Assembly: GCA_017416855.1 (NCBI GenBank)
Contig: JAFQAZ010000018.1
Span: forward strand, 1 to 64,000
DNA: 64,000 nucleotides
Origin: Clostridia bacterium
GTDB lineage: Bacteria; Bacillota; Clostridia; UBA1381; UBA9506
Direction of reading: 5' to 3'
Position numbers and translations under genes: made by a program. Under the pieces are notes generated by a model. It was not told the origin of the DNA and ran no database searches. It worked only from the letters and a program-made list of their open reading frames with translations. Shown one piece after another: positions 33,790 through 43,518 of this stretch; position 1 is the first letter of the stretch; each line of letters starts with the position of its first letter.

Positions 33790-35688
33790 ATGCGTAAAAT
33801 AAAAAGAGCGATACATATTGATTTTCATACTATGCCGGGTATAGATGATTTTGGGGAAAATTTCAATGCTGCCACCTTTGCAGAGACATTATCCTCTGCA
33901 AAGGTGGGATATATAAACTTTTTCGGCAGATGTAATAAAGGGTTTTCTTACTATCCGACGAAGGTAGGCGTAACGTATCCGGGTTTGAAAACTAATATGC
34001 TGAAAGATGTTATTGATGAATGTCATAAACGTAATATTGGTGTTACAGCATATTTAAACGGATGTATTTCCCATGAAATTATTTTGCGCAATCCTAAATA
34101 TGCAAAGCAATCAAGAGATGGCTCAACAGTTATTTATAACCCTGAAACAGAGCATCATGCCTATCAGGTTGGTTGCTTTAACACAGGGTATAGTGAACAT
34201 ATTATTTCTGAAATAAGGGAAATGCTTGCATACAATCCTGACGGTATTTTTTGTGATTGTATGAGAATTGACCCTTGCTTTTGTCCTTTGTGTGTGGAAA
34301 AAATGGAACTGCTCGGTGTTGATATGAATGATGATGAAGCGGTTTTAGAATTTCAGTATAACACACTTTTGGATATGATTGATGCCATCAGAGATATTGT
34401 ACCGGAGGATGTACGGCTCTATTTTAATAGTAGCATTCCTTATGATAAAATTGCTGACCGTCAGTCTCATGTTGAAGTAGAATGTCTCCCAACAGGCGGT
34501 TGGGGATATGAATTTTATCGGTCTCAGGCAAATTATTTTAAAGCTATCACCAACGAACGGGTGTATATGTCGGGCTGTTTTATTGATGGCTGGGGTGACT
34601 TTGGCGGTAAAAAAAGCAAAGCTTCCATGGAGAATGATGCATATGATGCTCTTATCTATGGCTACACGCCGTCAATTGGCGATCACTTGCACCCAAAAGG
34701 TGAGCTGAATCAAAAAATGTATCGGGACATTGGGGAGATTTATTCTTATGTGGAGCAATTAGAGCCCTGGACGGAACAAACCTCGCCCTATGCGGAGGTC
34801 GCAGTTTTAAGAAATCAAATTACCCATAAAAATGTGATGAAATTCTTGACGGAAAGCGATAAAGGCGTATCAAGAATGCTTGCAGAGCTTAAAATTTGCT
34901 TTGATACCATCAATGAGAGTATGGATTTTTCTAAATATAAGCTTTTGATACTGCCTGATCACATTGAAATTACGGATACGCTGTTTGAAAAACTCAAGTC
35001 CTATAAAGGAAGCATTTTATCAAGCGGAAGCAGTATCAGGCAGGGTGGTATATGGGATTTTGTCCAGTCTTTTCAAAAAGATACAAACACACACGGTTTT
35101 TATCATCAGGGCGAAGAAGTTTTTGGCATGTATAACTGTGGCATTAAAATGACCAGTCATGACTCAATAGCCGATTACATAGAACCATATTTTAATGAAA
35201 CCTTCGACGGAAAACATTATTATTTTTACATTCCACCAAAGGAAAGTGCAGGTTTCTCAGCAGTTGCTATGAAAGGCAGATGCGCCCATATATGCTTTAA
35301 TATCTTTGAGGCCTATAATCAGCATGGTGCTATTTTCCATAAGGAACTGATAGACGCGATGATCGCCAAATTGCTTCCTGAAAGAAAAATTACAACGGAC
35401 CTGCCGTCGACTGCAAGAGTTACCCTGGCAGAAGGGGATAATTTCGATATCCTGCACATTAAAACAACATTTCCTGAAATAAGAGAAGCAAGGGGTGTTG
35501 TTGAGGAACATGTACGGGTTCCGGCGGGGGATAAGGTAATACTTTCCGGACAATATACGGCAGTTAAAACCCTGCCTGATTTGAAGGAATTACGTTTTAT
35601 ATGTAACGATGGTAAAACAGAAATAACCCTTCCTGAAATTAATGGTTATATACCAATTCTGCTTGAAAAACAGAGCTGTTCGTTATAA
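33790..35688 (+). CDS. Putative glycoside hydrolase (GHL6/GH42-like) with trimerisation-type domain
   Basis: 632 residues from ATG 33790 (AAAGGAGCAG upstream; frame open from 33625). Residues 1-330 look like a (beta/alpha)8 barrel with HIDFHTMPG at the start and NPDGIFCDCMRIDPCFCPLC near 155, a D plus C-x-C-x-x-C pattern of hypothetical glycosyl hydrolase family 6. About 380-560 resembles the beta-galactosidase trimerisation (Rossmann-like) domain, with KLLILPDHIEITD. No signal peptide, although both neighbours are secreted, so it probably acts inside on imported oligosaccharide. Substrate unknown. Confidence 0.7.
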   Translation: MRKIKRAIHIDFHTMPGIDDFGENFNAATFAETLSSAKVGYINFFGRCNKGFSYYPTKVGVTYPGLKTNMLKDVIDECHKRNIGVTAYLNGCISHEIILRNPKYAKQSRDGSTVIYNPETEHHAYQVGCFNTGYSEHIISEIREMLAYNPDGIFCDCMRIDPCFCPLCVEKMELLGVDMNDDEAVLEFQYNTLLDMIDAIRDIVPEDVRLYFNSSIPYDKIADRQSHVEVECLPTGGWGYEFYRSQANYFKAITNERVYMSGCFIDGWGDFGGKKSKASMENDAYDALIYGYTPSIGDHLHPKGELNQKMYRDIGEIYSYVEQLEPWTEQTSPYAEVAVLRNQITHKNVMKFLTESDKGVSRMLAELKICFDTINESMDFSKYKLLILPDHIEITDTLFEKLKSYKGSILSSGSSIRQGGIWDFVQSFQKDTNTHGFYHQGEEVFGMYNCGIKMTSHDSIADYIEPYFNETFDGKHYYFYIPPKESAGFSAVAMKGRCAHICFNIFEAYNQHGAIFHKELIDAMIAKLLPERKITTDLPSTARVTLAEGDNFDILHIKTTFPEIREARGVVEEHVRVPAGDKVILSGQYTAVKTLPDLKELRFICNDGKTEITLPEINGYIPILLEKQSCSL

Positions 35689-35703
35689 AAGGAGTGATGA
35701 TAC

Positions 35704-38700
35704 ATGAATAATATGAGGCGACTTATTTCGCTGTTTGTTTCACTTGCTTTGTCATTAAGCTTGCTGACAGCTGTGCCCGCATATGCTCAGGGAAACACAG
35801 AGAGCACTACTGTTAGCCATAGCGCAGGGAACTGGCTGGCACAGGACGCAACAATCAGCTCAGAAACAGTAACATTTTTAGAAGAGAACACCCAGGCGAC
35901 TAAGGTGACGCTTGAAAAGATGGGCGGATATGCGGCAAAGGAAATTACATTACAAAATGGTAAAGAATATGAGCTCTCTGCCTGGGTGAAAATAGACGGA
36001 GGAACATATTCGGCTGAGTTTGTCATTGATAAAAACCAACGTAATGAAACTTTGAATATGGATATGGTGTCAGTCGGCACCATTGCCGGCAAAGAGTGGA
36101 CAAAGATTAGCGGAAGTTATATCTATCAGGGAAATGAAGATAATGTTCCGGCTAAAGTTTACTTACGGTTTGACGGCGGCTTGAAAATGTTAACCTATTA
36201 TATGACTGATTTTAACATTCAATCAGGAGAAGTTTCTGCCACATCTACCTGGTTTACAGATGTCAGCAGGACTCATTGGGCAAAGGATTATATTGAAATT
36301 CTCTCAAATAAAGAAGTGATTCGTGGTGTTGGCGAAAACTTATTTATGCCGGAATCTCAGGTTACAAGAGCAGAATTTTTAAAAATGCTTGTTTCCGCTT
36401 TTGGTATCTCAGCTAAAGGATATGACAATGTGTATACCGATGTGGAAGAATCGGATTGGTATGCAAAGGTTGTATACGCAGCGCATCAGGCAGGCATCAT
36501 AGATGAAAATATAACACCGGATGGTGAATTCCTGCCCAACACACCCATAACAAGAGAAGAAGCAGTAGCTATGGTTATGAATGTTTATGATACATTCAAT
36601 AAAACCGAAAGAAATCAGAAAGTTAGCTTTTCAGATGAAGCCGACATCAGTTCATGGGCAAGGGATTATGTACACGATGCGGCAGCTTTAGGCTTAGTGC
36701 TTGGCACGGAGAAGGGTTTTGAACCGCAAAAAACTATGACGAGAGCCGAAGCGACAACGGTTGTTTTAAGGCTTTTGGAAAGCAAGCAGCAAACAATTTT
36801 TTATGTTGATGGAGAAAACGGAAAGGATACCAATGACGGAACCTATTTTGCACCGTTTAAAACCATAGAAAAAGCGAAAACTGCCGTCCGGCAAGTGAAC
36901 AAAAATATGTCAGATGATATATATGTTCTGTTGCGTGAAGGACGCTATATGTTAAATAGTACTTTAACATTAGGCGAGGACGACTCGGGCTTTAATGGCA
37001 ATGATGTTATCTACCAGGGTGCCGCAGGGGAAAAGATTATTATCAGCGGCGGAAAGACCATAACTGGTTGGGAATTGCATGATGCCGAGAAAAACATCTA
37101 CAAGGCAAACTCAAACGGCATTGAAACAAGACAGCTGTTTATTAACGGCAAAAGAGGTACCCGTGCAAGAAGCGAGGAGGGCACCTTTACCAATCCCACC
37201 ATGGATAAAGAGGTAGGGTATATAACACCGGATACATATATTGCTAAATGGAAGAATATAACCGATGTGGAGATGGTGTTCACACCTAAGCACAGCTGGT
37301 CTGACAGAAGACTGGGTATCGACTCTGTCAGCATTGACGGTGAAAATGCCGTGATAAAGATTAAGGACCTTGCCTGGTATATGGCAGTTAACCAAAGCTC
37401 AAGCGGCCATGCCCCTGTTACCTTAAGGCAGTATGAAAATGCTTACGAGTTATTAGATACTGAGGGCGAGTGGTATTTAGATAAAGGTAAGAAAACCTTT
37501 TACTATAAGCCCCTTGCAGGGGAGGATATGGCAACCGCCGATGTTGTTGCTCCTGTTTTGGAAGAGGTTATGTCTGTTTATGGGCGAAGCTATGATACCC
37601 CTGCTCACAATATCTGCTTTAAAAATATCAGCTTTGAGCACGGCGGATGGTTAAATCCCAGTAAAATAGGCGGTCACTTTAACAACCAAAGCAACATGAA
37701 CGTTTTGGAAAAGTTCACATCTTTTCCCGGTAACATTATGGTGCAGCGTGCCAATAATATTGATTTTATAGAGTGTGATATTTCCAAAATGGCAACAACG
37801 GCACTGCAGTTTATGGATGGTGCACGAAATTGCGTAGTAGAAGGCTGTCATCTTTATGATTTATCTGCCAGTGCATTGCATTTTGGCGATCAGGAATATA
37901 CAAATAGTAAAATTTCAAATCCGCCGGAAGAGGAAATTGTAAAAGGCTTTACTGTTAATAATAACTACATTCATGATATAGGCCTTGACTACTATGCGTC
38001 CTGCGGCATTGTCCTTGGTTTTACCCAGGATTCTGAGTTTTGCCACAATGAGCTTTATAACCTGCCCTACAGCGGATTTCATATAGGCTTTGGCTTTGGC
38101 GAAAGAGGGGCCACAGCACTTAGCAACATTACCGTTGCCAATAATTACATCCATGACGTTATGATGAAACTGGTTGATGGCGGCTATATCTACACCAACG
38201 GCAGTACCAATGGGGTTGAGCCCATAGAGCTTGATTTTCGTGAAAACTACTGTATTAATAAAAACGGCGGTAGAATCACCATTGCTCTTTATAATGACAC
38301 AGGCACGGATAACTGCACATGGTCCAAAAATGTTGTGAACATTATTGGCGCAGGGGCAGAGTCTATGTTTGCCTATGGTAATAGTTCAGATAGAACACCC
38401 GGATGTTACTACATCAGAAATTACACAACCCATGATTATATGTACGGACCGGTTGCCTATAAGGAAAAGGCGAATATAGACATGCAGCATTATCCCGATG
38501 CCAACTGGCCCCAAGAGGCTATGGAGGTTATTGCCAATGCCGGTTTAGAGGAAAGATATCAATATTTAGCACCTCGAAATACAGACTTAGATATTGTTAC
38601 AACGGAAACAACGCTTTTAATGGATAGCGGTGAAGAAGCAACCGTTAACCTGAAAGGCTTTACGGAGCAAGGCGCGGTTTATGATATGGGGGATGTAACA

Positions 38701-39696
38701 ACAAGCTATGCATCTGATAATGAGGCAGTGGCAATGGTCTTTGAAAACGGGGCTATCAAAGCTCTGTCCCAGGGTAAGGCCAACATTACCACAACGGTTA
38801 CAAAGGGCGATTTTACTCAAACGAGAAATACAGAGATTTTTGTGGATGACCGTTTTGACAAAATGGTTATGAACGGTATGAGCGACCGTTTGGTTGTTGG
38901 TGCTGAAATTTACACGAACCTGCGTGGCGAAACCCTGTTTGGCAGACCACTTAATATTAACGGTACCATTAAGAGCGATAATCCTGAGGTGCTTTCTGTG
39001 GATGAAAAGGGTGTCATCAGAGCCTTAAAGCAGGGTGAGGGCATTATTGAGGTTACAGGCGAGCATGAGGGTAAAAGCATAACCAGTATCTACAATATCA
39101 GCGTTTTGGATTATGCTGACCAAAGCGGCACGAAATATCCTGAATATCCCATTGATGGTCTGTTGCATAATAAAGACAAGTGGGAACTGATGAGCGAAAA
39201 CGGTGTCATTAATGACGTTTCAGGTGGCTTACAGTTCTATACCCCGGCTGGCTATGCACTGTATACCGATGAACAATTTGAAAATGAGCTGTTTACCTTT
39301 AATCTTAAAATCACCAATGGTAGCTGGCCGTCAATTTCCTTCCGTCAGCAGGCAAATCTGCCCTATGGTGACGCGGGCAACGAGCTCTATATGCTGACCT
39401 TCTCACCAAATACCATTGACCTGCAGCGTTTTAACAGGGGCGTCAGAACCGGTATTTTATATTCCGGTGCAGCGGACTTTATCACCGGTGGTCCTGCACT
39501 GCCTACTGTGGTAGACTATGATAAAACCTATAAAATTCAGGCAGGTGCCATCAATGAAGAAAACGGCGTTAGAATTATTGTGAATGTTGATGGCGTAAAT
39601 GTTATCAACTTCTTAGATACAGTTGATGGCTATATTAAAGAACCCGGTTATTTCGGTGTATTCTGTACCAAGGGTACAATGGATTTTACAAGGTAA
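35704..39696 (+). CDS. Surface beta-helix protein: CBM4/9-like, three SLH, beta-helix, Ig-like, lectin-like
   Basis: 1330 residues. Signal peptide ends VPAYAQG. Residues 35-175 look like a CBM4/9-type sandwich (EYELSAWVKIDGG). Three SLH domains cover 181-355. The right-handed beta-helix starts near 365 (FYVDGENGKDTNDGTYFAPFKTI) and runs to about 960, closely resembling the helix of 22284-27128 down to matching phrases such as QLFINGKRGTRARSE. Two bacterial Ig-like (BIG2) repeats follow at 970-1140, then a LamG/DUF1080-like lectin fold to the end. An S-layer-bound candidate polysaccharide lyase or glycosidase. Confidence 0.85.
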   Translation: MNNMRRLISLFVSLALSLSLLTAVPAYAQGNTESTTVSHSAGNWLAQDATISSETVTFLEENTQATKVTLEKMGGYAAKEITLQNGKEYELSAWVKIDGGTYSAEFVIDKNQRNETLNMDMVSVGTIAGKEWTKISGSYIYQGNEDNVPAKVYLRFDGGLKMLTYYMTDFNIQSGEVSATSTWFTDVSRTHWAKDYIEILSNKEVIRGVGENLFMPESQVTRAEFLKMLVSAFGISAKGYDNVYTDVEESDWYAKVVYAAHQAGIIDENITPDGEFLPNTPITREEAVAMVMNVYDTFNKTERNQKVSFSDEADISSWARDYVHDAAALGLVLGTEKGFEPQKTMTRAEATTVVLRLLESKQQTIFYVDGENGKDTNDGTYFAPFKTIEKAKTAVRQVNKNMSDDIYVLLREGRYMLNSTLTLGEDDSGFNGNDVIYQGAAGEKIIISGGKTITGWELHDAEKNIYKANSNGIETRQLFINGKRGTRARSEEGTFTNPTMDKEVGYITPDTYIAKWKNITDVEMVFTPKHSWSDRRLGIDSVSIDGENAVIKIKDLAWYMAVNQSSSGHAPVTLRQYENAYELLDTEGEWYLDKGKKTFYYKPLAGEDMATADVVAPVLEEVMSVYGRSYDTPAHNICFKNISFEHGGWLNPSKIGGHFNNQSNMNVLEKFTSFPGNIMVQRANNIDFIECDISKMATTALQFMDGARNCVVEGCHLYDLSASALHFGDQEYTNSKISNPPEEEIVKGFTVNNNYIHDIGLDYYASCGIVLGFTQDSEFCHNELYNLPYSGFHIGFGFGERGATALSNITVANNYIHDVMMKLVDGGYIYTNGSTNGVEPIELDFRENYCINKNGGRITIALYNDTGTDNCTWSKNVVNIIGAGAESMFAYGNSSDRTPGCYYIRNYTTHDYMYGPVAYKEKANIDMQHYPDANWPQEAMEVIANAGLEERYQYLAPRNTDLDIVTTETTLLMDSGEEATVNLKGFTEQGAVYDMGDVTTSYASDNEAVAMVFENGAIKALSQGKANITTTVTKGDFTQTRNTEIFVDDRFDKMVMNGMSDRLVVGAEIYTNLRGETLFGRPLNINGTIKSDNPEVLSVDEKGVIRALKQGEGIIEVTGEHEGKSITSIYNISVLDYADQSGTKYPEYPIDGLLHNKDKWELMSENGVINDVSGGLQFYTPAGYALYTDEQFENELFTFNLKITNGSWPSISFRQQANLPYGDAGNELYMLTFSPNTIDLQRFNRGVRTGILYSGAADFITGGPALPTVVDYDKTYKIQAGAINEENGVRIIVNVDGVNVINFLDTVDGYIKEPGYFGVFCTKGTMDFTR

Positions 39697-39841
39697 ATTC
39701 ATTTTTAGAATTCAATATTTGATTTGCACTATGTAAATCACAGAGGAAGTGATTGGGAAAATATTTAAGGAAAAAAGTATGAATACCCTGGTAAACTCAG
39801 CACGAAGTGCGAAATTATTAAAAAATCAGGAGGAAAGAAAC

Positions 39842-41446
39842 ATGTTAAAAAGAATTATGGGAATCGTTTTAATCATTGGAATTATGGTAACGGGTTTGGT
39901 GACGGTGTCAGCTGATGGAAATCCCGCATTGACACTGGAAACAACCATTGCCAGCCAAAACTCTTCCGGTGCTTCGGCATTGGATATGTGCATCAGCGAG
40001 AAGTATGCATTTGTTAACTATGGCGATTGGATTGAAGTATATGACATACAAACTACACCCAAAGCACCGGTCTATTTAACAAATATTCAGGTTCCGACCG
40101 GAAGAACTGATAACTGTGCTTACATGGATTTGTATCAAATTGAAGTGTATGGAAATTATTTATTTGTTGAATGTCACAGCAAAGATTTAAACTACATTTC
40201 GGAGCATTATATTGCAATTTTTGATGTCAGCACCATTGCGAAGGATCAGGTATTAACCGTTGTGGCAAGAACGCAGGATGTTGGTAATGGTAATGAGAAA
40301 GACCAATTAGTTTTTTGTGTGAACAATGATGTTCTGGTTGTAGCACAGTACAGAAAACCGGGTGGTTTTTACTTCTTTGATGTAAGTAGTGCTACGATAA
40401 ACAGTGCTATGGAGAGCGGAACGAAGCTTCAATACAATAAACATGTTGATACAACAACCGCAGGTTGCGCATCTGGCGAATTGGTAGGGTATGTTTATGG
40501 TACATGCTGCTTAGATGGTAATTACTTCTATTATACGATTGGCAGTAAGACCAGGCTTGCAGTATGCGTTGCTGATGTATCCGGTGATGGTTTTAACATT
40601 ATTGGCACCTATAACATTTCTGAGTATTCAACAGCAGTCAGCACAGCAACTTCTGCCAAAGCGATTGACGTTGTAGGCAATCATCTCTATGTAGCGACTT
40701 GCAGAACGGCTGGTGCAGTCCTTTCATATGAAGAAAATGGAGAAACAAAAACAAAAAATGAAAAAAATGGTTTATACATTTTTGATGTGTCTGCTACAAA
40801 GTCAACAGGCACAGCGGCAACACCTGTTGCGCCGGCACTGTTAAGTACAACTCTTCCCGGTGGTACCATTAATGATAACTCAAGAATTGAGGGTATGGCG
40901 ATTAATGGTGATTATGCGTACCTTTGGGGCTCGGGCAATACCAGTAGTATGAAGAGAATGTTTATGTATGATATCTCTGATAAAACAGCCCCGGTATTGA
41001 TGGACGATACACGAGAAGATGGACTGACGACTTCTCCCGGTGCGTTTCATTCCATTGCGTTAAAGGGTAGTCAGGTATATTCCTGCGCTAAAACTAATGG
41101 GTTATTGGTGCATTCTGTAACCGGCAACGAGGTAACAACACCTGAAATTCTTAAGGGTACGGTAAGTCTTGATTATCTGGAAAATGATAATCTGAAGGGT
41201 CAGATTACAGTGAAAAACTATTCTGCTGAACCCTATGAGGGTGTTTTGATTATTGCATATTACGAAGGCAATAAGCTTGGCGATGTGAAAACAAAGAATG
41301 TATCCGTTCCCGCAGGTTCAAAAGCTGCTGTTGTTACAACAGATGAGCTTGCAGTAAGTAATGGAACTCGTGTTAAGGCAATGCTTTGGAACGGCTGGAC
41401 TACATTACAACCCATCAGCATGAAAGAGATTGTACCTGTGCAGTAG
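39842..41446 (+). CDS. Secreted beta-propeller protein (LVIVD-type), paralogue 2
   Basis: 534 residues from ATG 39842 (AGGAGGAAAG upstream; frame open from 39749). Signal peptide ends TVSADG. Same architecture as 27193-28863: propeller repeats with YAFVNYGDWIEVYDIQT, FDVSTIA, YIFDVSA and FMYDISD, then a beta-sandwich ending VKAMLWNGWTTLQPI. The 145-base gap before it (39697-39841) is the largest inside the surface block and may hold a promoter, but no clear boxes were found. The two paralogues bracket the SLH protein group. Confidence 0.82.
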   Translation: MLKRIMGIVLIIGIMVTGLVTVSADGNPALTLETTIASQNSSGASALDMCISEKYAFVNYGDWIEVYDIQTTPKAPVYLTNIQVPTGRTDNCAYMDLYQIEVYGNYLFVECHSKDLNYISEHYIAIFDVSTIAKDQVLTVVARTQDVGNGNEKDQLVFCVNNDVLVVAQYRKPGGFYFFDVSSATINSAMESGTKLQYNKHVDTTTAGCASGELVGYVYGTCCLDGNYFYYTIGSKTRLAVCVADVSGDGFNIIGTYNISEYSTAVSTATSAKAIDVVGNHLYVATCRTAGAVLSYEENGETKTKNEKNGLYIFDVSATKSTGTAATPVAPALLSTTLPGGTINDNSRIEGMAINGDYAYLWGSGNTSSMKRMFMYDISDKTAPVLMDDTREDGLTTSPGAFHSIALKGSQVYSCAKTNGLLVHSVTGNEVTTPEILKGTVSLDYLENDNLKGQITVKNYSAEPYEGVLIIAYYEGNKLGDVKTKNVSVPAGSKAAVVTTDELAVSNGTRVKAMLWNGWTTLQPISMKEIVPVQ

Positions 41447-41466
41447 AACATAGTGAGGTTTTTCAA

Positions 41467-42471
41467 ATGAGCAATTTATTAACAGGCAGTTTAGTGCATC
41501 TCAGTTGCAACACCGGTGCTGAAAACACCGGTGTTGATAAACTGACTTTTGATGAGCAACTGTGGAATACCATTGTAGAAGAAACGGTTAAGAGCGGACA
41601 AAATTCTCTGTTTATTGCATTGGGAGATGGCGTTATTTTTAACAGCCATCCCGAAATCGCCATCCCCGGTGCATGGACACGGCAACGACTCAGAAAAGAA
41701 ATTCAGAGATTAAAAGAAATGGGCATTACCTTAATGCCCAAAATGAACTTTTCTGCCATGCATGATAATTGGCTGGGCATCTACAGCCGTATGATTGGCA
41801 CGCCTACATACTACCATGTATGCCGAGACCTTATTTTAGAGGTATGCGATATTTTTCGGGATGCGCCTTATTTTCATATTGGTATGGATGAAGAGCAACC
41901 GAAAAGTATTCACACGTTTGAAAAATATGGTGTCGTAAGACAGAACGAGCTTTTCTGGCATGATGTCAACTTCTTTTTAGAGTGTGTTCGGGAGGGTGGG
42001 CTGACTCCCGTTATGTGGAGCGATTCTGCTACACGCAATTATGATGAGTTTAAAAAACATGTAAGTCCTGAGGAGATGCTTGTTTTTCTGTATTATTATC
42101 ATTCAGTCAAACAAGAGCACTGGACACGGATTGACTCTCAGGAGAAGTACAGGGTGTTTTATTCTACACGGGAACCCTATAAATATATGAATTTGACTTA
42201 TGTAGAAGAAGACCCTTATTATGCTGATTTCAGAGAGAACTATCCTAAAATTTTAGCCGATGGTTATAACTGTTTAGTAGGTGTTTCCACCTGGTATGAA
42301 AATGAGTATAACACCGATGAGGTGGTGGAACTGTTTTCAAAAGAAGCGCCGCAGGAACAAATTAAGGGATTTTTCACCCTGCCTTGGCTGAGAACCCTTC
42401 CGGAGAACAGAGAGGTATGGGTGAATGCGATTCACAGTCTGTCTGAGGCTGTTCAAAAGCATAATGCATAA
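41467..42471 (+). CDS. GH20-like glycosidase, tandem copy 1
   Basis: 334 residues from ATG 41467 (frame open from 41386; GAGG upstream). Barrel-type protein with HIGMDEEQP: D141-E142 match the Asp-Glu catalytic pair of GH20 beta-hexosaminidases (hIGgDE). No signal peptide. The other GH20 hallmarks are weak, so it may be a separate GH20-related family of unknown specificity. First of three tandem paralogues that agree at about four residues in five by eye. Differences gather at residue 140, 185-191, 208-210 and near 294, all plausible active-site loops. Confidence 0.72.
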   Translation: MSNLLTGSLVHLSCNTGAENTGVDKLTFDEQLWNTIVEETVKSGQNSLFIALGDGVIFNSHPEIAIPGAWTRQRLRKEIQRLKEMGITLMPKMNFSAMHDNWLGIYSRMIGTPTYYHVCRDLILEVCDIFRDAPYFHIGMDEEQPKSIHTFEKYGVVRQNELFWHDVNFFLECVREGGLTPVMWSDSATRNYDEFKKHVSPEEMLVFLYYYHSVKQEHWTRIDSQEKYRVFYSTREPYKYMNLTYVEEDPYYADFRENYPKILADGYNCLVGVSTWYENEYNTDEVVELFSKEAPQEQIKGFFTLPWLRTLPENREVWVNAIHSLSEAVQKHNA

Positions 42472-42492
42472 TTGCAGAAAGGAATTAAAGTT

Positions 42493-43497
42493 ATGAAAGA
42501 ATTACTGACGGGTAGCTTGGTGCATCTGAGCTGTAATACGGGTGCTGAAAACTCAAGCGTTGATAAACTCACCTTTGATGAGAATTTATGGAATGAAATT
42601 GTAGAAGAAACCGCAAAAAGTGGCCAGAATGCAATGTTTATTTCATTGGGTGACGGTGTTATTTTTAACAGCCATCCCGAAATTGCCATCCCCGGTGCAT
42701 GGACGCGTCAACGACTCAGAAAAGAGATTCAGAGATTAAAGGAAATGGGCATCACCTTAATGCCCAAAATGAACTTTTCTGCTATGCATGATAATTGGCT
42801 GGGCATCTACAGCCGTATGATTGGAACCCCTGAATATTACCATGTATGCCGAGACTTGATTTTAGAGGTTTGTCATATTTTCCGCGATGCGCCTTATTTT
42901 CACATTGGCTGGGACGAGGAGCAACCGAAAAGTATTCACACGTTTGAAAAATATGGTGTAGTTCGCCAGAATGAGCTTTTCTGGCATGATTTAAACTTCA
43001 TGCTGGAGTGTGTTCGTGAGGGTGGGCTGACTCCAGTTATGTGGGGCGGTACTGCAAGACGTATATATGATGAGTTTAAGAAAAATGTAAGTCCTGATGA
43101 ACTGGTTATTTTCCAGACCCATTATCATTCAGTCAAAAAAGAGCATTGGACACGGATTGATTCTGAGGAGAAGTACAGAGTGTTTTATTCTACCCGTGAG
43201 CCTTATAAGTATATGAATCTGACCTATGTAGAAGAAGATCCTTACTATGTCAATTTCCGAGAGAATGCATTTAGAATTTTAGAGGATGGCTATAACTGCC
43301 TGTTTGGTGTTTCCTGCTATTATGAGAATAAATATAACACAGAAGAAGTAGTTGAACTGTTCTCAAAAGAAGCACCCCCTGCACAGATTAAGGGATTTTT
43401 CACCTTGCCCTGGCTGAGAACATTGCCGGAAAATAGAGAACCATGGCTTAAATCCATCCGGGAGCTTTCTGAAGCGGTTAATAAGTATAACGGTTAA
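42493..43497 (+). CDS. GH20-like glycosidase, tandem copy 2
   Basis: 334 residues from ATG 42493, behind AGAAAGGAATT; an in-frame TTG at 42472 is part of the ribosome-site region and is not preferred. Same fold and D141-E142 pair (HIGWDEEQP) as copy 1, with Trp at 140. Loop 185-191 reads GGTARRI and 208-210 reads QTH. The first 120 residues are nearly identical in all three copies, at DNA level too, which suggests recent duplication or gene conversion. Cytoplasmic. Confidence 0.72.
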   Translation: MKELLTGSLVHLSCNTGAENSSVDKLTFDENLWNEIVEETAKSGQNAMFISLGDGVIFNSHPEIAIPGAWTRQRLRKEIQRLKEMGITLMPKMNFSAMHDNWLGIYSRMIGTPEYYHVCRDLILEVCHIFRDAPYFHIGWDEEQPKSIHTFEKYGVVRQNELFWHDLNFMLECVREGGLTPVMWGGTARRIYDEFKKNVSPDELVIFQTHYHSVKKEHWTRIDSEEKYRVFYSTREPYKYMNLTYVEEDPYYVNFRENAFRILEDGYNCLFGVSCYYENKYNTEEVVELFSKEAPPAQIKGFFTLPWLRTLPENREPWLKSIRELSEAVNKYNG

Positions 43498-43518
43498 GAA
43501 GGAAGGGGTGCTTTCGCA

